Below are positions 42,996 through 50,331 of a stretch of DNA of 64,000 bases, piece by piece. The position numbers and the translations under genes are program-made. The DNA is from Pseudomonas sp. BN411 (GTDB taxonomy: Bacteria > Pseudomonadota > Gammaproteobacteria > Pseudomonadales > Pseudomonadaceae). The notes under the pieces were generated by a model. It was not told where the DNA came from. It made no database searches and saw only the letters and a program-made list of their open reading frames with translations. The stretch is taken from contig NZ_SSOM01000080.1 in assembly GCF_029871235.1 (NCBI RefSeq), positions 186,152 to 250,151 of the forward strand, given 5' to 3'. How positions within the stretch are numbered: the first letter of the stretch is position 1; each line of letters starts with the position of its first letter.

Positions 42996-43853
42996 ATGTC
43001 CCAACACAATCAATCCATCCTTGCCGGCCTGATCGGCGCGGGTATCCAGGCTTCCCGCACGCCCGCCATGCACGAGCATGAAGGCGACGCCCAGGGCATC
43101 CGCTACCTCTATCGGTTGATCGACCTCGACCAGCTGAAACTCGACATCAGCGCCCTCCCCGACCTGCTCAGCGCCGCCGAGCACATGGGCTACACCGGGC
43201 TGAACATCACCTTCCCCTGCAAGCAGGCGATCATCCCGCTGCTGGACGAACTCTCGCCCGAAGCTTCCGGTATCGGCGCGGTGAACACCGTGGTGCTCAA
43301 GGACGGCAAGCGTGTCGGCCACAACACTGATTGCCTGGGCTTCGGCGAAGGTTTCCGCCGTGGCCTGCCAGACGTTCAGCGCCGCCAGGTGGTGCAGATG
43401 GGCGCCGGTGGCGCGGGTTCCGCCGTGGCCCATGCCCTGCTTGCAGAAGGCGTCGAGCGCCTAACCCTGTTCGAAGTGGACGCCGTTCGCGGTCAGGCCC
43501 TGGTGGACAGCCTCAACGCGAATTTCGGTGCCGGTCGTGCCGCCCTTGGTACGGACCTGCCCAACGCCATGGCCGAGGCTGACGGCTTGGTGAACACCAC
43601 GCCCATCGGCATGGCCAAGCTGCCCGGCACTCCGGTGCCGGCTGAGCTGCTGCGCCCCGAGCTGTGGGTGGCGGAGATTATCTACTTCCCGTTGGAAACC
43701 GAACTGCTGCGCGATGCCCGCGCCATCGGCTGCTGCACCCTGGACGGCGGCACCATGGCGGTGTTCCAGGCCGTGAAAGCCTTCGAGCTGATCAGCGGCC
43801 GCAGCGCCGATGCCGAGCGGATGATGGCGCACTTCGCCAGTATGAATGGCTGA
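42996..43853 (+). CDS. quinate/shikimate dehydrogenase (QsuD-like)
   Basis: A 285-residue enzyme of the AroE superfamily in the catabolic quinate/shikimate dehydrogenase branch: GLIGAGIQASRTPAMHEHEG, GLNITFPCKQAIIPLLDE (catalytic Lys/Asp region), GAVNTVVLKDGKRVGHNTD and the NAD motif GAGGAGSAVAHALL. The SRTPAMHE start motif differs from the SxS of biosynthetic AroE and matches Corynebacterium QsuD-type NAD-dependent enzymes. It oxidises quinate or shikimate to the 3-dehydro acids. CAGGGGTTGAGCGCC precedes the ATG; co-transcribed with aroQ. Confidence 0.9.
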   Translation: MSQHNQSILAGLIGAGIQASRTPAMHEHEGDAQGIRYLYRLIDLDQLKLDISALPDLLSAAEHMGYTGLNITFPCKQAIIPLLDELSPEASGIGAVNTVVLKDGKRVGHNTDCLGFGEGFRRGLPDVQRRQVVQMGAGGAGSAVAHALLAEGVERLTLFEVDAVRGQALVDSLNANFGAGRAALGTDLPNAMAEADGLVNTTPIGMAKLPGTPVPAELLRPELWVAEIIYFPLETELLRDARAIGCCTLDGGTMAVFQAVKAFELISGRSADAERMMAHFASMNG

Positions 43854-43878
43854 TTCGAACCGAGCATCATTCCCACTG

Positions 43879-44100
43879 TACGGGCGACTTCAGTCGCCAA
43901 CCGGGCCGCAGGTCCGGCCACCAGATAGGGGGCGGCTGCGCCTCCCTCGGCGAATGAATTGGCTATGTCTGCGTTAGCTGTTGCCAGAGATCGACCATCG
44001 GTCCAGGTGCCTTGTAGGAGCTAGCTTGCTAGCGAAAAGGGGCCATTCGCTGGCAAGCCAGCTCCTACTGGCAATACACAGCGAATGAATTCGCCCCTAC
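43879..44100. repeat. mixed REP cluster between convergent genes
   Basis: Contains a CGGGCGACTTCAGTCGCC hairpin (43879-43897), a GTAGGAGC-class pair at 44013-44070 (GTAGGAGCTAGCTTGCTAGC opposed by GGCAAGCCAGCTCCTAC), and GCGAATGAATTCGCCCCTAC (44081-44100). Confidence 0.72.
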
Positions 44101-44106
44101 AAGGCA

Positions 44107-44877
44107 TCAATCCAGCACCGGTTTGAGTAGCGCCTGCGCCTCGTACAGCGGCATCAGGTAACGCTGTCGCATCTCGTCGCCGCTCATCCGTGAAGCGTGG
44201 GTGGTGATGGTGAGACTGGCCTTCAGTTCACCCTTGCGATTGGTCAGCGGCACGCCCAGCACGCACATGCCCGCCTCGTATTCCTGGTCCACCACGGCGA
44301 AGCCCTGGGCCGCGACCTTCTTCAATTCCGCCTTCAGCTCGTCGATACCGGTGCGCGTGAAAGGCGTCAGCTGGCGAAGCGCGACCCGCGAGAAATAAGC
44401 CTCCAGTTCCCCTTCGGAAAACGCTGCCAGCCAGATACGTCCGCTGGCCGTGCAGTACATCGGCATCCGCGAGCCGGGGCGGATCGATAGCGAGGCGATG
44501 TGGCTGTAGCGGCTGCGGACGATATGCACGATGTCATCGCCGTCGCGCAGCCCTACCGAGACGTGCTCCTGGGTGGTCCGCGCCACCTGCTCGACGATGG
44601 GCCGCAGCATGCGCGGCAATTGCGCCGAGTCCACATAGGCCTGGCCGATGCGCAAGGCCTTGGCGGTCAGCCAGTAATGGCGCCCATCAGTTTCGGCGAA
44701 GCCTTCGTGCACCAGGGTCAGCAGGAAACGTCGCGCTGCGCTGGACGTCATCCCGGACATGGCCGCCGCTTCCGGCACGCTGAGGCGCGGGTGGTCGACG
44801 CTGAACAGCTGCATCAGCGCCAGGCCTTTCTGCAGTCCGGCAATCAGGTCTCGCTGGTGAATGACCGGCGTCTTCAT
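44107..44877 (-). CDS. IclR family transcriptional regulator (PcaR/PobR-like branch)
   Basis: A 256-residue IclR protein: QRDLIAGLQKGLALMQLF, then a winged HTH (RLSVPEAAAMSGMTSSAARRFLLTLVHEGFAE, about 31-63), and an effector domain (GSRMPMYCTASGRIWLAAF, VDQEYEAGMCVLGVPL). This order and wording resembles PcaR/PobR/PcaU regulators of aromatic acid catabolism. The start at 44877 has GGAGTGAAGG before it; a longer frame upstream is unsupported. It is divergent from the second shikimate dehydrogenase, with two TGCGATNNNCGCA-like palindromes between. Confidence 0.9.
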   Translation of the reverse strand: MKTPVIHQRDLIAGLQKGLALMQLFSVDHPRLSVPEAAAMSGMTSSAARRFLLTLVHEGFAETDGRHYWLTAKALRIGQAYVDSAQLPRMLRPIVEQVARTTQEHVSVGLRDGDDIVHIVRSRYSHIASLSIRPGSRMPMYCTASGRIWLAAFSEGELEAYFSRVALRQLTPFTRTGIDELKAELKKVAAQGFAVVDQEYEAGMCVLGVPLTNRKGELKASLTITTHASRMSGDEMRQRYLMPLYEAQALLKPVLD

Positions 44878-44906
44878 TCCTTCACTCCGTTGATTTCGCC
44901 AAAGAC

Positions 44907-44939
44907 TGCGATTATCGCAGCGTCGTTGCGATAAACAAC
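44907..44939. promoter_or_regulatory. two IclR-type palindromes between iclR and the shikimate dehydrogenase
   Basis: CTGCGATTATCGCAG (44907-44921) is a perfect 15-mer palindrome around one base; GTTGCGATAAACAAC (44925-44939) is an imperfect copy 18 bp on. Such 15-mers are typical IclR-family targets. Confidence 0.55.
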
Positions 44940-45019
44940 CTAAATGCCCTTCTGTTTCATTGGCCGCTTCCTGGGCGCTGGCAATACTGCCGGCACAACA
45001 ACAAGCCCAGGAGATCAGC

Positions 45020-45829
45020 ATGATCCGTGGTTCGACCGCGCTGGTGGCCATCATCGGCAGCCCCATCGCCCAGGTGAAATCGCCGGAAAACTTCAACGCC
45101 TGGTTCACCGAGAACGGCCAGGACCTGGCGATGATCGCCGTGGACATGGCCGAGCAGAATCTCGCCACCTTCATCCAGTCCCTGCGCGGCTGGAAGAACC
45201 TGCGTGGCTGTGTCGTCACCGTGCCCTACAAACAAGTGCTCGCCAGCCTGCTCGACCAGCTCAGCCCCCGCGCCGCTGCCCTGGGTTCGGTGAACGTGAT
45301 CCGCCGCGAGGCCAACGGCCGCCTGCTGGGCGACAACGTCGATGGCGAGGGCTTCCTCAAGGCCGCCCGCTCCCACGGCTTCCAGCCGGACGGACGCCGT
45401 GCGCTGGTGGTGGGCTCCGGCGGCGTCGGTGCGGCCATCGCCTACTCGCTGTGCGAAGGCGGCGTGCGCCAGTTGGTGATCGCCGACCTCGACGAGCCCC
45501 GCGCCGAAGCCCTGGCCGAACGCCTGAGCCAGGCGTTCCCCCAGATCGACATCGGCAACCAATACGAAAGCCTGGGTGCCTTCGACCTGGTGGCGAACGC
45601 CACGCCTGTGGGCATGGGCGGAACCGGTGAAATGCCCTTGCCCGGCGTGCTGCTGGAAACCCTTTCTCCTGACGCCCTGGTGGCCGACGTGGTGACGAGC
45701 CCGGTGGTAACGCCCTTGCTGGAACTCGCCCGGAGCCTGGGCTGCCGCATCCAGACTGGTCCGGAAATGGCCCGCGCACAGATGGGCAACCTTGGCGCCC
45801 ACATGGGCGTGATGCCGCAGGACGCCTGA
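45020..45829 (+). CDS. shikimate dehydrogenase (AroE-like)
   Basis: A 269-residue enzyme: VAIIGSPIAQVKSPENFNAWF, GCVVTVPYKQ with the catalytic Lys, LGSVNVIRREANGRLLGDNVDGEGF with the catalytic Asp, and VVGSGGVGAAIAYSL (cofactor). The opening motif is AroE-like, unlike the QsuD-like gene at 42996, so the locus has two distinct dehydrogenases, perhaps with different substrates. It starts an operon with the flavoprotein (10-bp gap), NIPSNAP and second flavoprotein. I set the start at 45020 after CAGGAGATCAGC. Confidence 0.88.
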   Translation: MIRGSTALVAIIGSPIAQVKSPENFNAWFTENGQDLAMIAVDMAEQNLATFIQSLRGWKNLRGCVVTVPYKQVLASLLDQLSPRAAALGSVNVIRREANGRLLGDNVDGEGFLKAARSHGFQPDGRRALVVGSGGVGAAIAYSLCEGGVRQLVIADLDEPRAEALAERLSQAFPQIDIGNQYESLGAFDLVANATPVGMGGTGEMPLPGVLLETLSPDALVADVVTSPVVTPLLELARSLGCRIQTGPEMARAQMGNLGAHMGVMPQDA

Positions 45830-45839
45830 GGAGCCGCCC

Positions 45840-47558
45840 ATGAACTCTGTCGTGCAGACACAAGCCCCCGAAAACCTCGCGGGCACCTGGGACCTGGTGG
45901 TGCTGGGCAGCGGTGCCGCCGCTTTTGCCGCAGCCACCACCGCCGCCTGCAAGGGCCTCAGCGTGCTGATGCTGGAGAAAGCGCCGCAGTTCGGCGGCAC
46001 CTCGGCCATCTCCGGCGGCGCCGTGTGGATCTTCGATAGCGACCAGGCAAGGGCCGCCGGCGTCCAGGACAGCCCGGAAGCCATCCGCACCTACCTGAAG
46101 AAGACCATCGGCCCCGGCTATCGGCCCGACCTGGTGGACGCCTTTATCAGCAAGGGTCGCGAGGCGCTGCGCTTTCTCGAACAACACACCGAGCTGGCCT
46201 ACGCCCTGCGTCCCTTCTCGCCGGACTACTACCCGCTGGAAGACGGCGCCACCGACCGGGGACGCGCCCTGGAAATGCTGGAGTACGACGGGCGCCACCT
46301 GGGCGCGCGCTTCAAGGACCTGCGCTGCCCGCCCGAAGGCATGCTGCTGTTCGGCGGCATGATGGTGAACCGCGTCGATATCCAGCACTTCCTCAGTTTC
46401 CGCCGCTCGCCCCGGTCCCTCTGGCATTGCCTGAAACTGATGGCCCGCTACGGCCTGGACCGTCTCAGCCATGAACGCGGCACCCGCCTGACCGTGGGCA
46501 ACGCGATGATCGCGCGGCTGGCTACCACGGCCTTCGAAAAAGGCGTGGACCTCTGGTTGCGGACCAGCGCCGAGTCGCTGGTGATCGAATCAGGCCGAGT
46601 TGTCGGCGTTCGCCTGCTCAAGGATGGCCGCCCAGTCGAAGTGCGCAGCCGAGGTGGTGTGGTCTGCGCCATGGGCGGATTCGCTGCCGGAAAGTTGGCC
46701 GCCCGCTTTCGCCCGGATGCCGGCAGCGAACACCTGACCATGTCCCCCACCACCAACGACGGTGCTGCGCTACGCCTGGGCGCCGAAGTGAATGCCGCAA
46801 CCGGAGCGAGCATGGCGGCCAACTTCTTCTGGGCGCCGGTATCGAAATTGCGCCGGCCCAACGGCGAAATCGAGCATTTCCCCCACCTGGTCACCGACCG
46901 CGCCAAGCCGGGAATCATTGCGGTGAACGGCGCCGGGCAACGCTTCACCAACGAAGCCAACTCCTACCACAGCTTCGTCCAGGCCATGCACCAGGAAGGC
47001 ATCGCCACCTGCTGGCTGATCTGTGACGCCGAGGCCATGGGCCGCTACGGCATGGGCCTGGCTCGGCCGAACCCCGTGGACAACAGCGGTCTGATAGAAG
47101 CCGGCTACCTGTTCCGCGCCGACTCGGCCGAAGGGCTGGCCCGCGTCATTGGCGTCGATCCGCAGGGCCTTGCCGCAACGCTGGCGCGCCACAACGAGGA
47201 TGCTCGCAGTGGGCAGGACAGCCAGTTCGGCAAGGGCGCCACCCGCTACAACCAGTCCCTCGGCGACCCACACCACAAGCCCAACCCCTGCCTGGCGCCG
47301 CTGACTCGCGCCCCCTGGTACGCAGTGCGTGTACACACCGGAGACCTGGGCTCGGCACGCGGCCTGGTCACCGACGCCACGGCCCGCGTGCTGGACCATC
47401 AGGGCCAGCCCATCGCCGGCCTGTACGCCGCCGGTAACGACATGAACTCGATCATGGACGGCACCTACCCCGGCCCCGGAATCACCCTGGGCCCGGGCCT
47501 GACCTTCGGCTACCTCGCCGCAAGCCATGCCGCCGAACACCTGCAATCCAACGCCTGA
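45840..47558 (+). CDS. FAD-dependent oxidoreductase, 3-ketosteroid delta1-dehydrogenase/fumarate reductase-like (copy 1)
   Basis: A 572-residue flavoprotein. DLVVLGSGAAAFAAATTAA is the FAD Rossmann motif, LEKAPQFGGTSAISGGAVWI the second FAD contact, RGGVVCAMGGFA and the C-terminal GLYAAGNDMNSIMDGTYPGP/GITLGPGLTFGYLA complete the fold. Family members introduce or remove a double bond next to a carbonyl. No signal peptide or haem domain. It is the most divergent of three paralogues here. In a hydroaromatic locus it may desaturate an oxo-cyclohexane or cyclohexene carboxylate; this is inference. Confidence 0.88.
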   Translation: MNSVVQTQAPENLAGTWDLVVLGSGAAAFAAATTAACKGLSVLMLEKAPQFGGTSAISGGAVWIFDSDQARAAGVQDSPEAIRTYLKKTIGPGYRPDLVDAFISKGREALRFLEQHTELAYALRPFSPDYYPLEDGATDRGRALEMLEYDGRHLGARFKDLRCPPEGMLLFGGMMVNRVDIQHFLSFRRSPRSLWHCLKLMARYGLDRLSHERGTRLTVGNAMIARLATTAFEKGVDLWLRTSAESLVIESGRVVGVRLLKDGRPVEVRSRGGVVCAMGGFAAGKLAARFRPDAGSEHLTMSPTTNDGAALRLGAEVNAATGASMAANFFWAPVSKLRRPNGEIEHFPHLVTDRAKPGIIAVNGAGQRFTNEANSYHSFVQAMHQEGIATCWLICDAEAMGRYGMGLARPNPVDNSGLIEAGYLFRADSAEGLARVIGVDPQGLAATLARHNEDARSGQDSQFGKGATRYNQSLGDPHHKPNPCLAPLTRAPWYAVRVHTGDLGSARGLVTDATARVLDHQGQPIAGLYAAGNDMNSIMDGTYPGPGITLGPGLTFGYLAASHAAEHLQSNA

Positions 47559-47568
47559 GGCAATCACC

Positions 47569-47889
47569 ATGTATTACGAACTGCGCACCTACACCCTCAA
47601 GCCCACCAAAATGGCCGACTGGCTGGCCCTCTACCGCAGCCATTGCCTGGAACTACAGACCGAGCACCTCGGCCAACTGGTGGGCTTCTTTACCACCGAA
47701 TTCGGCGAAGCCAACCAGGTGGTGCACATCTGGGCCTACGAGAGCCTCGACGACCGCATCGAACGCCGCGCGAAGATGGCTGCGGACCCGCGATGGGCCG
47801 AATTCGGCCGGCTGAACAAGGAACTGGACGCCGTGGTGCATCTGGAGTCGCGCCTGATGCGCCCCACCGGTTTCTCTCCCCTGCAATGA
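47569..47889 (+). CDS. NIPSNAP family protein
   Basis: A 106-residue NIPSNAP-domain (dimeric alpha/beta barrel) protein: MYYELRTYTLKPTKMADWLALY, GFFTTEFGEANQVVHIWAYESLDDRIERRAKMAADPRW. The family often sits in catabolic operons but its biochemistry is poorly known. The ATG at 47569 is preceded by CTGAGGCAATCACC. It overlaps the next flavoprotein by 4 bp (ATGA), so the two may act together. Confidence 0.9.
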   Translation: MYYELRTYTLKPTKMADWLALYRSHCLELQTEHLGQLVGFFTTEFGEANQVVHIWAYESLDDRIERRAKMAADPRWAEFGRLNKELDAVVHLESRLMRPTGFSPLQ

Positions 47890-49625
47890 ACACGGCGAAC
47901 GAGCGTCACTGCGATGTGCTGGTGATCGGCTCCGGCGCCTCGGGCCTGGCGGCGGCGGTCACCACCGCCCATCAGGGCCTCGATGTGCTGGTGGCGGAAA
48001 AGACCGACCAGCTCGGCGGCACCAGCGCCTGGTCCGGCGGCTGGCTATGGATACCGCGCAACCCGCTGGCCCGGGCCGAAGGTATCGAGGACAGCGAACA
48101 AGCCGTCGAGACTTACCTGCGCGCCGAACTGGGCGTCGATGCGCTGGATGGGCGCCAACGGGCCTTTCTGCGCCACGGGCCGGAGATGGTCGAGTTCTTC
48201 CAGCGCTACACCCAGGTGCAGTTCCAGTCCGGTAGCCGTATGCCGGACATGCACGACTCCCCTGGTGCCGCGCGCGGCGGCCGCTCCCTCTGCGCCCTGC
48301 CCTTCGACGGTCGCCAGCTCGGCCCCTGGCTCCAAGCGCTGCGTCCACCGCTGGATCTGATCAGCCTGGGCGACATGGGCATCGCCGGCGGCGCCGACCT
48401 CGCGCACTTCCTCAATGCCAGCCGCTCGCCGCGCTCGGCCCTGTATGTCGCCGGACGCCTGCTGCGGCATTGGCGCGATCGCCTGCTGCATGGCCGTGGT
48501 CTGCATCTGGTCAACGGCAATGCCCTGGTGGCGCGGCTGTTGCGCAGCGCCCTCGACCTCGGCGTGAGCCTGGAAACCGTGGCCGCCGCCACGCAGCTTC
48601 TGCAGGATGGCCAACGCGTCGTGGGTGCGGAGCTGATGCAGGATGGCCGTAACTTCAAGGTGCTGGCGCGTCGGGGCGTGGTACTGGCCTGCGGTGGTTT
48701 TCCCCATGACCGCTTGCGCACTGCCAGGCTGTTCGGCCACGAGCATCTCTCCGCCGCACCGGACACCAATACCGGCGACGGTCTGCGCCTGGGCGAAACC
48801 GTGGGGGCGCAGGTGGCGGAAGACCTGTCGAGCCCAGCGGCCTGGGCGCCGGTGTCACGCGTGCCCCGAAGCGATGGCCGCTTCAGCGGCTTCCCCCACC
48901 TGATGGAGCGGGCCAAGCCGGGGTTCATCGCCGTGACGCGTCATGGCCGGCGCTTCACCAACGAGGCCGACTCCTATCACGACTTCATGAATGCCTTGTT
49001 CCGCACCACCCCGGCCGGGGAAGAACCCGCCGCCTGGCTGGTCTGCGACCACCGTGCACAACGCCGCTACGGCATCGGCTGGGCGCGCCCTTTTCCGTTC
49101 CCGACGGGACGCTACGTGCGTAACGGTTACCTGAAGAAGGCGGCCAGCCTTGCAGAACTGGCCCGTCTTTGCGGAATCGACGGGGAACGACTGCAAGCCA
49201 CGGTGGCCGCGTTCAACGCCGATGCAGAACGGGGGATAGACCCGGAATTCCAGCGCGGCGCCTCGGCTTACAACCAGGCGCAGGGCGAACCCTTGCACGG
49301 ACCTAACCCGTCGCTGGGCGCACTGGCCAAAGGCCCCTTCTATGCGCTGAAACTGGTACCCGGCAGCCTGGGCACCTTCGCCGGACTGCGCACCGATGCG
49401 TCTGCACGGGCGCTGGATGACCGGGGCGAAATCATCCCCGGTCTCTATGTGGTGGGCAACGATATGGCGAGCGTGATGGGTGGGCGTTACCCCAGTGGCG
49501 GAATCACCCTGGGGCCGGGCATGACCTTCGGTTACCTCGCCGGGCTGGACCTGGCTCGTCAGGAGGTCACGCCTGCAAGAAGCGCAGGACAGACTCGCAG
49601 ATCATCTCCTTGTGCCGCGCCTTGA
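47886..49625 (+). CDS. FAD-dependent oxidoreductase, KstD-like (copy 2)
   Basis: A 579-residue flavoprotein very similar to the one at 59609: DVLVIGSGASGLAAAVTTAHQG, LGGTSAWSGGWLWIPRNPLAR, RGVVLACGGFPHD, PGFIAVTRHGRRFTNEADSYHDF, and GLYVVGNDMASVMGGRYPSG. The C-terminal 20 or so residues (RQEVTPARSAGQTRRSSPC...) run into the opposite TetR gene, overlapping it by 59 bp; paralogues end sooner, so this tail is probably a read-on after loss of an earlier stop. The predicted reaction is alpha,beta-desaturation of a ring ketone. Confidence 0.88.
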   Translation: MNTANERHCDVLVIGSGASGLAAAVTTAHQGLDVLVAEKTDQLGGTSAWSGGWLWIPRNPLARAEGIEDSEQAVETYLRAELGVDALDGRQRAFLRHGPEMVEFFQRYTQVQFQSGSRMPDMHDSPGAARGGRSLCALPFDGRQLGPWLQALRPPLDLISLGDMGIAGGADLAHFLNASRSPRSALYVAGRLLRHWRDRLLHGRGLHLVNGNALVARLLRSALDLGVSLETVAAATQLLQDGQRVVGAELMQDGRNFKVLARRGVVLACGGFPHDRLRTARLFGHEHLSAAPDTNTGDGLRLGETVGAQVAEDLSSPAAWAPVSRVPRSDGRFSGFPHLMERAKPGFIAVTRHGRRFTNEADSYHDFMNALFRTTPAGEEPAAWLVCDHRAQRRYGIGWARPFPFPTGRYVRNGYLKKAASLAELARLCGIDGERLQATVAAFNADAERGIDPEFQRGASAYNQAQGEPLHGPNPSLGALAKGPFYALKLVPGSLGTFAGLRTDASARALDDRGEIIPGLYVVGNDMASVMGGRYPSGGITLGPGMTFGYLAGLDLARQEVTPARSAGQTRRSSPCAAP

Positions 49626-50235
49626 TCTGCTCGTCCACCAGATCAATTTGGAAGATCTCGCCGAAGGTGTTGCGGTTGGAGACGCGGTAGAAGCAGAAGG
49701 AGCTGATCAACAGGTGCAGGTCGAGTGCGTCCAGGCCCGGACGGAACAGGCCTTCGGCTTCGCCACGGCGGAGGATTTCACCGAGGGCATCGAGGATGGT
49801 GGTGCTCATGGAGCGGATGGCCTTGGACTGCTTCACGTACTCGCCGTGGTGGATGTTCTCGATGCTGACGATGCGCACGAAGTCCACGTTACGGTCGTGG
49901 TGGTCGAAGGTGAATTCCACCAGGCGGCGGATCGCTTCGCGGGGTTCCAGTTCGGCCAGGTGGAGTTTGCCTTCGGTGCTGCGGATATCGCCGTAGAGCT
50001 TTTCCAGCACCTCGACGTAGAGCTGCTCCTTGCTGCCGAAGTAGTAGTAGATCATCCGCTTGGAGGTGTGCATGCGCTCGGCGATGGCGTCCACGCGGGC
50101 GCCGGAAAGGCCCTGCTGGACGAATTCGGTGATGGCCGCCTGAAGGATGTTCTCTCGGGTTTTCTCCGGGTTGTTCTTGCGCCCTTTACGAGGGGCCTCT
50201 GCGGGCAGGTCTTGGACTTCGGCAGTTATTGTCAT
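49567..50235 (-). CDS. TetR family regulator, probably of quinate/shikimate catabolism
   Basis: A 222-residue TetR protein: KTRENILQAAITEFVQQGLSGARVDAIAERMHTSKRMIYYYFGSKEQLYVEVLEK (HTH about 24-78), then a ligand domain with FDHHDRNVDFVRIVSIENIHHGEY, which matches TetR_C_33/QuiR-like regulators found beside dehydroshikimate dehydratase genes. It lies 96 bp downstream of quiC on the same strand with a hairpin between. It is the best candidate to bind the GTACNAACCAGTTA motifs upstream of aroQ, quiC and the porin. Confidence 0.88.
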   Translation of the reverse strand: MTITAEVQDLPAEAPRKGRKNNPEKTRENILQAAITEFVQQGLSGARVDAIAERMHTSKRMIYYYFGSKEQLYVEVLEKLYGDIRSTEGKLHLAELEPREAIRRLVEFTFDHHDRNVDFVRIVSIENIHHGEYVKQSKAIRSMSTTILDALGEILRRGEAEGLFRPGLDALDLHLLISSFCFYRVSNRNTFGEIFQIDLVDEQIKARHKEMICESVLRFLQA

Positions 50236-50291
50236 TTTGGGCTCACGGCCAGCGGAAACTGGGTCGATTATGGGCTGGGCAGCGGCCGTAA

Positions 50292-50324
50292 GGAAGCCTG
50301 GCGCGGACGTGGCGCCAGGCTTCC
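50292..50324 (-). terminator. perfect 13-bp hairpin between quiC and tetR
   Basis: GGAAGCCTGGCGC (50292-50304) and GCGCCAGGCTTCC (50312-50324), 7-nt loop, directly after the quiC stop. The T run is weak (TTACGG on the minus strand), so it may attenuate rather than stop. Confidence 0.6.
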
Positions 50325-50331
50325 ACGCGGT

